Source: CAZMXI01 sp964570205
Lineage (GTDB): Bacteria > Planctomycetota > Phycisphaerae > Tepidisphaerales > Tepidisphaeraceae
DNA length: 32,157 nt
Reading direction: 5' to 3'
NCBI GenBank assembly: GCA_964570205.1
Contig: CAZMXI010000035.1
Span: 1 to 32,157, forward strand
Both the position numbers and the translations under genes were made by a program. Of this stretch, positions 1 through 6,795 are shown one piece after another. Every line of letters begins with the position of its first letter. Position 1 is the stretch's first letter. The notes beneath the pieces were generated by a model. That model was not told the origin of the DNA and ran no database searches. It saw only the letters and a list, made by a program, of their open reading frames with translations.

Positions 1-506
1 AATCGGATAAAGGCCGTACGCACCGCCCGGCTCAGTCCTGCGTCCAGCGTAAAGCGCTCGCGGCTCCAGTCACAACTGATCCCCAGCCGCTTGTGCTGTT
101 CGGTAATCCGCGCGTGATAGACCTCTTTCCACTCCCAGACGCGTTCCACGAACTTGTCCCGGCCCAGGTCGTGCCGGGTGAGGCCCTCTTTGCCGATCTC
201 GCGCTCCACCACCGCCTGCGTGGCGATGCCGGCGTGGTCGATGCCGGGAATCCAGACGGCCGACCTGCCCTCCATGCGCGCCTTGCGCGTCAGGATATCC
301 TGGAGGGTGTTGTTGATCGCATGCCCCAGGTGCAGCGCCCCGGTGACGTTGGGCGGGGGGATGACGATGCTGTAGCCCTCTCCCGCGGCGTTCGGGTCGG
401 CGTGAAAGCACTTCTCATCCAGCCAGACGCGGTAGGCCTCGGGCTCGACGGCGGCCGGGTCATACGTCTTGGGCAGTTCGGGGGTGTTCGCTGCTTGAGT
501 AGTCAT
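1..506 (-). CDS. valS: Valyl-tRNA synthetase, N-terminal part (runs off the left edge)
   Basis: This gene encodes the cytoplasmic class Ia enzyme that charges tRNA-Val with valine. The start codon is the ATG whose complement is at 504-506. About 168 residues are visible before the window ends, against roughly 900 for the family. The protein opens with the ValS-typical LPKTYDPAAVEP segment near residue 11. The class I HIGH signature appears as HLGHA, directly after PPPNVTGAL, and is followed by the INNTLQDILTRKARMEG region of the catalytic Rossmann fold. I see no frameshift in the visible part. The upstream neighbour on the same strand is an exported protein whose gene ends more than 500 bp away behind a strong hairpin, so valS probably has its own promoter. 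The overlapping ORFs on both strands here are shadows. Confidence 0.95.
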   Translation of the reverse strand, partial: MTTQAANTPELPKTYDPAAVEPEAYRVWLDEKCFHADPNAAGEGYSIVIPPPNVTGALHLGHAINNTLQDILTRKARMEGRSAVWIPGIDHAGIATQAVVEREIGKEGLTRHDLGRDKFVERVWEWKEVYHARITEQHKRLGISCDWSRERFTLDAGLSRAVRTAFIR

Positions 507-657
507 GTTCTTCTTGTTGATGGCCGCCGTGGGGGCGGTTCTGGTGCGGATTCAGATTCGGGAACGAAATGGCATCGGGCGGGGTCTGCCGGCCAGAGGA
601 ACCGGGCAGACCCTATCGTACGACGACCGTCATCGGGAAGGCCTGAAACATGGCCGC

Positions 658-686
658 AGTATATCGTGCGGCCCCCTGCCGGTCAC
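658..686 (-). promoter_or_regulatory. Candidate sigma70-type promoter for valS
   Basis: Read on the minus strand, GTGACC (681-686) and TATACT (658-663) are separated by 17 bp and point toward valS. They match the -35 and -10 consensus at 4/6 and 5/6 positions. The predicted 5' UTR would be about 145 nt. This rests on pattern matching only, in a high-GC genome where chance hits are expected. Confidence 0.35.
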
Positions 687-726
687 GTGCCTTGTTGCCG
701 CCGTGGCCCCCGCAGCGCAGAAAAGC

Positions 727-773
727 GCCGCGGATGCATCTCGGAGGGGTCTCGGCACTGATGCATCCGCGGC
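727..773. repeat. Perfect 14-bp inverted repeat with 19-nt spacer
   Basis: GCCGCGGATGCATC at 727-740 is exactly complementary to GATGCATCCGCGGC at 760-773. The spacer is 19 nt. There is no T-run on either side, so it does not look like an intrinsic terminator. It lies upstream of the candidate valS promoter, between two genes transcribed on the minus strand. It could be a protein-binding site, an RNA hairpin of a read-through transcript, or a small genomic repeat. Confidence 0.6.
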
Positions 774-956
774 TCAGAACAACTTCGCATCCGGCCGCCT
801 GATGGCCATAAAGGCCCGTCAGTCTCAAGCGGCCTGCGCTGAGCGGACGAAGGGTTCCACGAACCCCAACACTGCATCACTCACGCCCGTTCATCCCTCA
901 GCTTCAGAAGTGATACGAGCGGGCGGCTTGGCGGGTTCGGCGGCCCGGACATAGAA

Positions 957-990
957 CCGCCGGGCACGGATCGAAATCCGTGCCCGGCGG
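957..990 (-). terminator. Strong hairpin, probable terminator of the 585-residue exported protein gene
   Basis: A perfect 15-bp stem pairs CCGCCGGGCACGGAT (957-971) with its complement (976-990) around a 4-nt loop, which reads TTCG on the minus strand. It starts about 30 bp past the TAA stop of the minus-strand gene at 1019. The downstream tract is only weakly T-rich (TTCTAT), so termination may need help, or the hairpin may mainly stabilise the mRNA 3' end. Confidence 0.6.
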
Positions 991-1018
991 GATCGTTCAA
1001 ACTCAATCGGTCAAGGCC

Positions 1019-2776
1019 TTAGAGCCCGCCGGGAGCGCCGCCCTGGGCTCCCATGGCCGCCTGCATGCCGACGGAAATCAGGTTCTCGATCAGGCTGTAC
1101 GAGATGTGCGTGTCCACGCGCAGCGCCGGGCCCTCAGCGCCGATCGCCATGCCGATCGGGGCCATGTTTTCCGGCATCTTGATCGGAGCCGCCATGCCGA
1201 ACTGCGCCATGTACTTCAGCGCTGTGTCCACGATGTTGTCAACGAAGATGAACATCACGCCGACACGCTCCTGCGGGAGTTGGGCCGCCACCGCCGCCGC
1301 GGGGGCGTTCAGCCCGACCACCTCCTCCTGTTTCCTGGCGGCGGCGATCGTGTCCGTCAGGAGCTTCTCATCGACGCCCATGACGGCCACGTAGGTCTTG
1401 GCATCGACGGGGCCCATGAAGCCGTTGTAGCTCATGCCGCCGTACATGATCTGCATCATCTGCATCATCATCGCGCCTTCGGGCGTGTTCGCGTCGGCCT
1501 GGAACTTCATGGAAACCTGGTCCAGCGTGGCGCCATCGACGGTCTTGGCGCCGGGCAGGATTTCGGTCTTGGTGGTCATGCCCTGCTGCGGGAGCATCGC
1601 CATCAGGTCGTTCATTCCCTGGAACATCTGCTTGATGGTAGCGCCCAGCTTCGCGGAATCACCGCCATACACCGCGATCTGCTGGATCAGCGGCTGCTGG
1701 CCGGGCTGGCCGGTCGGCGCGGGATAGCCCATGGCGATCCGGTTGTAGGCGCTCGTGGCCGCCTTGAACGCTTCGACCATGTTTAGAATCGACTTGGCTT
1801 CTTCCACGCCCTGGAGTTCCTTAAGGGCGGGCCCGGCGAAGTCGTCGAACGCCTTGAGCATGCTGGCCGAGTCCATCACCATGCCGCCGTAGCCAAAGTA
1901 CTTCCGGTCGGGCAGGCCGGCGGTCAGGGGGTCCTTCGAATTCTTGACGCTCGACAGCAGCTTGCCGCCGTAGCTCTCGGGGGCGAATTCGGCGCTGCCC
2001 GTGGCATTGATGCCCTGGTCGGTCAGCTTCACGCTCAGCGTCGCGCCCTGCCCGCTCTCCAGCGCGCCCTCGGCGACGTTCAGGGCCTGGCTCACCAGCG
2101 CCTTGATCGCCGGCACGAACTTCTGGTTGATCGGGGCGTTCTGCAGCTCGGCATCCATCCCCTGGGTGATCATCTGCCGCCCCTGGCGCAGCTCCGGCAA
2201 GGCCATCTCGCCAACGACCTTGAGGTTGGCGAACACCGCCGCATCCGCGCTGTCCATCTGCTTCTGCGCCATCGCGCTGAGCTGCAGGCCGCCTGCTTCC
2301 TTGGCGAGCAGTTCCTTCGTGGGGCTCAGGGCGGCGTACTTGTCCCGCTTGACGGCATAGAACGTCTGCGGCGCATCCTTGTGCTGGAACGAGCTGATGT
2401 TGTTGCCCTCGTCCTTCACATCCTGGAAGTTGGTCAGGAACGCCGCGTAATCCGTCACCGGCACCAGCAGCAGCACCTGCGGCTCCTGCCCGAACAGGGC
2501 AATCGCCGCCTCGCCCTTGATGTCGATGCCCTTGTCATAGCCCAGTTCCCGCTGCACCACCGCAAGCGGGTTCTTCAGCTCCGGCTCCAGCTCCGACAGG
2601 CCGGTGCGCGCCGCAAAGGCCGCGATCCGGTCGCTGATCGCCTGTGGATTGTTGATCTTGAAGACGACGATGGGCCCGGCCGGAATCTGCTTGAGCACCT
2701 GCGCGCCGGCCGACGAGGCGGCGAACAGAAACGCAAGCAGCATGACGCCAAGCGAAGCGCGACGCACGATGTTCAT
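1019..2776 (-). CDS. Exported protein of unknown function, 585 residues, Met-rich
   Basis: I do not recognise a family. The N-terminus is a clear Sec signal peptide: RR near residue 5, a hydrophobic core VMLLAFLFAA, and an AGA-Q cleavage site near residue 25. The mature part is rich in amphipathic helix and has alternating strand-like segments such as GPIVVFKINNP and EAAIALFGQEPQVLLLVPV. This resembles in general style the large exported proteins that planctomycetes carry as hypotheticals (DUF3352-like), but I cannot assign it. Two stretches are unusually rich in methionine: around GMNDLMAMLPQQGM and around MMMQMMQIMYGGMSYNGFMG. The C-terminus is Gly/Ala/Gln-rich. The start is supported by an AAAGGAAG ribosome-binding site a few bases upstream. 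The gene stands alone between a coiled-coil gene upstream and a 15-bp hairpin downstream. It is intact, and location outside the cytoplasm is the only firm inference. Confidence 0.85.
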   Translation of the reverse strand: MNIVRRASLGVMLLAFLFAASSAGAQVLKQIPAGPIVVFKINNPQAISDRIAAFAARTGLSELEPELKNPLAVVQRELGYDKGIDIKGEAAIALFGQEPQVLLLVPVTDYAAFLTNFQDVKDEGNNISSFQHKDAPQTFYAVKRDKYAALSPTKELLAKEAGGLQLSAMAQKQMDSADAAVFANLKVVGEMALPELRQGRQMITQGMDAELQNAPINQKFVPAIKALVSQALNVAEGALESGQGATLSVKLTDQGINATGSAEFAPESYGGKLLSSVKNSKDPLTAGLPDRKYFGYGGMVMDSASMLKAFDDFAGPALKELQGVEEAKSILNMVEAFKAATSAYNRIAMGYPAPTGQPGQQPLIQQIAVYGGDSAKLGATIKQMFQGMNDLMAMLPQQGMTTKTEILPGAKTVDGATLDQVSMKFQADANTPEGAMMMQMMQIMYGGMSYNGFMGPVDAKTYVAVMGVDEKLLTDTIAAARKQEEVVGLNAPAAAVAAQLPQERVGVMFIFVDNIVDTALKYMAQFGMAAPIKMPENMAPIGMAIGAEGPALRVDTHISYSLIENLISVGMQAAMGAQGGAPGGL

Positions 2777-3014
2777 CGGGAAGCTTCCTTTCTTGCTTCA
2801 GCGCTGACCGCGCTGAAAGACGCTGGAACGGATAACGTCTGAAAAAGATCGGCCATTTCGAGATCGCGGCTTGACCGGATCGCCTCAATGGCTCGCGCCC
2901 ACGGGTGTTCCAACCAGCGTAATAGAGCTTACCCGGCCTCGCTTCAATTGGGAAGGGCCTGCCCGAAATCGTCCCTGAGGCCCCGGCGAATGCCCTTCGC
3001 CCCCCTGTCGAGAG

Positions 3015-3674
3015 TCAACGCGCCTGCCCGGACCACTTGTCCGCATCCTCGCCGCGATGCCCCCTGTCATCCTCCGTCTTGCACTTCAATTCCTCCTCAT
3101 AGCGATTCTTCAGCAGGGCCTCCAACTCGTTGCGGTCTTTCAGCAGCTTCTCCTCTTCCATGACCACCAGCTCTTTCAGCCGCTTCAGGCGCAGGTCCCG
3201 CTCCTCCAGCCTCAGCTCAATCAGCTTCCGAAGGTTGTTCTTCAACTGCCGCTTGATGGGCTCGGCCTCTTCGTCATCCACCCCGATCCGCTGAAGATCC
3301 TGCTTGTTCTGGAAAACACCGTCTTCGTAACGAAGCTCATCCAGCTTGATCTCGACCAGCCGCTCCTGCTTCTCACGCCGCAGCCAATCGATGCTCCGGT
3401 ATCGATACAGCATCTCGCCCCGCAGACGGCGCTGCTGCTCCTCGTTCAGCGTCAGAAAACTCCGGTAACGGCTCGGGGAGTAGTCCTGGAAAAACTGCAT
3501 CACCCTGGTCCAGTCCACATCGTCAATCGGACGACGTCCGCCGAACCGCCCGCTTTGACCGGCCCCGGGGCCCCCACCCGACCCGCCGCGAGCCTCCCCC
3601 CGGCCCGATTGCTGGCCCTCGAGCGGCGAGGCGAACAGAAACAGACTGATCAAGGCAAATGTGCAGATTCTCAT
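3015..3674 (-). CDS. Exported coiled-coil protein, third gene of the sigma/anti-sigma cluster
   Basis: The 219-residue product starts with a signal peptide (MRICTFALISLFLFASPLEG, cleavage near residue 20). A Gly/Arg-rich linker follows at about residues 22-48. The rest is a long, highly charged alpha-helical region. From about residue 125 to 200 it is almost continuous Leu/Glu/Lys/Arg heptads (LRKLIELRLEERDLRLKRL), predicting a coiled coil. I see no catalytic motif or cysteine pair. It follows the anti-sigma gene on the same strand with a gap of about 30 bp, so the two are likely cotranscribed. In this position it could be a periplasmic sensor or partner of the anti-sigma factor, comparable in logic to CpxP/Spy-like helical proteins. 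That is inference from position, as I detect no LTxxQ motif of the CpxP family. Confidence 0.8.
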   Translation of the reverse strand: MRICTFALISLFLFASPLEGQQSGRGEARGGSGGGPGAGQSGRFGGRRPIDDVDWTRVMQFFQDYSPSRYRSFLTLNEEQQRRLRGEMLYRYRSIDWLRREKQERLVEIKLDELRYEDGVFQNKQDLQRIGVDDEEAEPIKRQLKNNLRKLIELRLEERDLRLKRLKELVVMEEEKLLKDRNELEALLKNRYEEELKCKTEDDRGHRGEDADKWSGQAR

Positions 3675-3704
3675 GACATCACAACCACTCCGGCCGAGCG
3701 ATGA

Positions 3705-4277
3705 TCACCGCATCGACAACAGCCAATCCTCCTCGCCGCGAATGGCCTCCATGTGGCGGTCCGCCTCTTCCAGCCGCGCGTTCGGCGGGGTGAACGAACG
3801 CTCCAGATCGACCACGAGCTGTTCGCCCGCGCTATCGCTCAGCCCCACCGTGGGGTTGTATGGCCCGACCGGACGATCGAACAGGCCCAGACCCCATAAT
3901 CCGATCCCCACCACCACCACCGCGGCCGCCGCGGCGACATTCGCCCACCAAGGCCATCGCCATGGCTTCGCCGCCAGATCCTGGTCCACCGACGCCGGAA
4001 CCTCCCGCGGCTCCATTTGACGCCGACGCAAATCCCGCATCACACGCCGAACCGACTGCTCGTCGCGCCCCGGCCGGCTTTCCATCCGGTCCAGACGCTC
4101 CAACGCCGCACATGCCGTTCCCTGCAGCGCGCGCAACTCCCGCAACATCCGGCGCAGCGAGGCATCGCCGTCCAACATCCGCTCCACCTCGGCGCAATCC
4201 TCCGCCGGCAGTTCACCCGCCAGGTACATCAGCAGGATCGCTTCGTTGTTCTCAAGCTTCTGAAGCAAACCGGCCAT
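3705..4277 (-). CDS. Membrane-bound anti-sigma factor (zinc-less type)
   Basis: This 190-residue protein has the layout of a single-pass anti-sigma factor. Residues 1-50 are a cytoplasmic helical domain containing LMYLAGELPAEDCAEVERML, the pattern of planctomycete anti-sigma domains. A basic linker follows. One transmembrane helix lies at about residues 110-132 (WANVAAAAAVVVVGIGLWGLGLF), and an extracytoplasmic tail of about 58 residues ends the protein. The HxxxCxxC motif of zinc-binding anti-sigma factors is absent. The gene lies 103 bp downstream of an ECF sigma gene on the same strand and just upstream of an exported coiled-coil gene. It probably sequesters that sigma factor at the membrane until a signal arrives. 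The role is inferred from architecture and linkage. Confidence 0.8.
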   Translation of the reverse strand: MAGLLQKLENNEAILLMYLAGELPAEDCAEVERMLDGDASLRRMLRELRALQGTACAALERLDRMESRPGRDEQSVRRVMRDLRRRQMEPREVPASVDQDLAAKPWRWPWWANVAAAAAVVVVGIGLWGLGLFDRPVGPYNPTVGLSDSAGEQLVVDLERSFTPPNARLEEADRHMEAIRGEEDWLLSMR

Positions 4278-4380
4278 GAATCACCTCGATCCATCCTGAG
4301 AAGCCGTTTCCGGCCTCTGCCCGCCACACCTCGCCTGGGCGGTGCTTCGTCGCACCAGCCCATCGCGCGGGTCTATTCCT

Positions 4381-4971
4381 CTAGTCGTTCTCTCCCATGA
4401 GCTGCTTGAGCTTCAGCATCGCTTTGTGCATCCGCCCCAGCGCCGTGTTCAGCGGACACCCGAGCATGCCCGCGATCTCCACGAACTTCAGGTTCCCGTA
4501 ATACCGCAGCATCAACACCTGTTTCTGGCTCTCGGGCAACTGCTCGATCGCCCGCTTCAGTTTCTGCGCCTGCTCGCTGCCCTCCAGCCGGTAATCCGCC
4601 TGGGGCGCTGTTTCATCCAGCACCAGACGCATGCCGCGTTTCGCCGCCTGTTCCCGGCCACGAGACCGCCAATAATCGTTCGCCTTGTTCGTCGCGATTC
4701 GGAACAGCCATGGCTTGAACCCCGCCGCACTCGAATCAAAACGCGGCAGGTGTTCCAGCACGCTCAGCCACGTCTGCTGGTGCAACTCCTCAGCCAAATG
4801 CTCGCTGCCGCCCAGACGCCGCAAATAGCGGATCAGCGGCGAGCGATACCGGCGCACCAAGTCCTCAGCGGCAATCATGTCGCCGCCTCGCATGCGCTCC
4901 ACCAGCGCGTCGTCGGCATCCTCGGTGCTCACGACCTGCCGCTGCGAAAAATCGCTTAAGACCGCGCTCAT
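4381..4971 (-). CDS. ECF-family RNA polymerase sigma factor
   Basis: A sigma factor of the extracytoplasmic function group, 196 residues, normal for the family. Region 2 spans about residues 25-95 (VRRYRSPLIRYLRRL, then AEELHQQTWLSVLEHLPRFD and FKPWLFRIATNKANDYWRSRGR). Region 4 spans about 135-190 (IEQLPESQKQVLMLRYYGNLKFVEIAGML, then an LNTALGRMHKAMLKLK helix). The reading frame is open upstream to 5313. I place the start at the ATG complementary to 4969-4971 because this gives the usual short ECF N-terminus. A GAGGG ribosome-binding site lies 11-12 nt upstream. The gene is divergent from rimO and heads a probable operon with the anti-sigma factor and the exported coiled-coil protein. The regulon is unknown. 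Confidence 0.93.
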   Translation of the reverse strand: MSAVLSDFSQRQVVSTEDADDALVERMRGGDMIAAEDLVRRYRSPLIRYLRRLGGSEHLAEELHQQTWLSVLEHLPRFDSSAAGFKPWLFRIATNKANDYWRSRGREQAAKRGMRLVLDETAPQADYRLEGSEQAQKLKRAIEQLPESQKQVLMLRYYGNLKFVEIAGMLGCPLNTALGRMHKAMLKLKQLMGEND

Positions 4972-5077
4972 CGAGAGTTCATCCCTCACAACGCTCGTGC
5001 CCGGCCGATATTGCGGCGAAAAACAAGCATCTTCTCGCCAACAACCATCTGTCCGCCAGCCGACCGAACCCAAGCGC

Positions 5078-5106
5078 ATCTTAACACGAAACACGGACTT
5101 GCGCAA
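5078..5106 (-). promoter_or_regulatory. Candidate promoter of the ECF sigma operon
   Basis: On the minus strand TTGCGC (5101-5106) and TAAGAT (5078-5083) are separated by exactly 17 bp, about 105 bp upstream of the chosen sigma start. Each hexamer matches the sigma70 consensus at 4/6 positions. If real, it excludes the longest possible upstream start of the sigma ORF (5313). Confidence 0.35.
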
Positions 5107-5184
5107 CGCGGCTTCCCGCACGGTGTTTACTTTGCCCCCGCCCTGGACTAATGTCCCTGGTTTGCCGCGAGAAACCGAACAACC

Positions 5185-6674
5185 ATGCCCCGAACGCCCA
5201 GACCCATCCAGACTGTCGCCTTCGTCAGCCTTGGCTGCCCCAAGAACCTCGTCGATTCCGAGCGCATGCTTGGGCTCCTCGCCCAGGATGGCTTGATCAT
5301 CACCCCAAACCACGAAGACGCCGATGTCATCGTCATCAACACCTGCGGGTTCCTCGAAGCATCTAAAGATGAATCCTTAAACGAGATACGGCAGGCCGCC
5401 CAGCTCAAAGAAACCGGCCGCTGCCAGCGTGTCGTCGTCGCCGGCTGCCTTGTCCAGCGTCACAAGACCAAACTCCTGAGCGAAGTTCCCCAGATTGACC
5501 GTCTCGTAGGCGTCTTCGATCGGGAACACATCGTCGAGGCGGTTCGCGGCCAACAGAACGCCCGCGCCAGTCACGGCCACTGGCTCGGCAAGTACCACGA
5601 CCTATCCCGCGAACTCGCCGCCAATGCCCAACGGCCTCCCGATGCCGCCACCACCAAACGAACCAAGACCTCCCGCCTGCCTGTCTTTGAGGACGACCGA
5701 GCGCGACTGCGCCTGACCCCTCGGCACTATGCCTATTTGCGCATATCCGAAGGCTGCAACCAGGGTTGCGCGTTCTGCACCATCCCATCCATCCGTGGGC
5801 CAATGCGTTCCAAGGCGGTCGAGCAGATCATCGCCGAGGCCCGCGAATTGGCCGCCGATGGTGCTATCGAGTTGAATCTTATCGGTCAGGACACCACCAG
5901 CTATGGCACCGACATCGGCTACACGCCCGGCCTGTCGGGCCTCCTGCAAGCCCTCGATCGCCGGCTCGACGCCGATGTCCGCTGGGTCCGCCTCATGTAC
6001 GCCTATCCGAGTTGCTTCACCGACGACATGATTCGCACCATCGCCGACAGCCAGCGGGTTGTGAAGTACATCGACATCCCGCTCCAGCACATCAACGATG
6101 ACATCCTCGCCCAAATGAGGCGCCGAGTTACCCGCAAGCAGATCGAGACGCTTCTTGACAAGTTGCGCAAATGGATCCCCGGCATCGCCATCCGCACCAC
6201 CTTCATCGCCGGCGTGCCCGGCGAGACCGAGGAACAGCATCAGGAACTGGTCGATTTCGTCCGGGATTTCGGCTTCGACATGATGGGCGTCTTCGCCTTC
6301 TCCCCTGAAACCGGCACGCCCATGGGCCGGATGGCGCATCAAGTACCAGATGCCGTAAAGCAGCAACGGGTTGAGAACCTCATGCTCGCCCAGCAGGAGG
6401 TCGCCTTCCCCAGGGCTATGTCCATGAAGGGCAAGACGATAGAGGTCCTGGTTGACGGCACGTCTGATCGGAAGGCGGGTCAATGGGTCGCCCGCTCCCG
6501 GGCGCAGGCCCCCGAGATCGACTCGACCACCCTGGTTTCCGGGGAGCGCCTTCATNNNNNNNNNNGCAGGCGCCCGGCCAGCTCCTCGACGTCAAGATCA
6601 CCGGCGCCGACAATTACGATCTGCTTGCGGAACTGCCCAGGAAGCGAGGCAGGAGCCTCAAAGTCATTCCCTGA
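5185..6674 (+). CDS. rimO: Ribosomal protein S12 methylthiotransferase RimO, interrupted by an assembly gap
   Basis: RimO is a radical-SAM enzyme that methylthiolates an aspartate of ribosomal protein S12 using two Fe-S clusters. The N-terminal MTTase domain shows its three cluster cysteines in SLGCPKN, NTCGF and AGCLVQR. The radical-SAM motif CNQGCAFC is at residues 191-198, about 40 residues later than in E. coli RimO. The difference is an extra polar linker at about residues 135-180. SPETGTPMGRM and other core segments are normal. The C-terminal TRAM domain begins before the 10-N gap (6556-6565) and resumes after it in a different frame (LLDVKITGADNYDLLAELP), ending with TGA at 6672-6674. 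The frame change comes from the arbitrary gap length and is not evidence of a pseudogene. I see no strong Shine-Dalgarno before the ATG. Reading straight through the gap falsely fuses rimO to the next gene. Confidence 0.93.
6556..6565. other. Assembly gap (10 N)
   Basis: Ten ambiguous bases lie within the rimO TRAM-domain region. The coding frame differs on the two sides, so the true missing length is not 10 modulo 3. The size is a scaffolding placeholder. Confidence 0.98.
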
Positions 6675-6795
6675 TCCCCGTCTTGTGCGGTCTGACAGGC
6701 ACACATCAAACGTGACGCGCGCATCCGGCGGCGGCATGGCAGGGGCGGGGGCTGGCAGGTACACTTCGACACGAACTAATCCGGAGGATGTGACG

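Larger units (their letters stand above)
507..956. other. Intergenic region upstream of valS
   Basis: About 450 bp hold no ORF with a recognisable product on either strand. The short ORFs present have arginine- and proline-rich composition typical of out-of-frame high-GC DNA. The structures I can see are the 14-bp inverted repeat at 727-773 and the candidate valS promoter at 658-686. I found no T-box leader motif and no tRNA-like fold. Confidence 0.5.

Noticed and set aside
4972..5313. Upstream extension of the sigma factor frame to 5313
   Set aside because: The extra 114 residues do not resemble sigma factors, overlap the rimO start, and would begin upstream of the candidate promoter.
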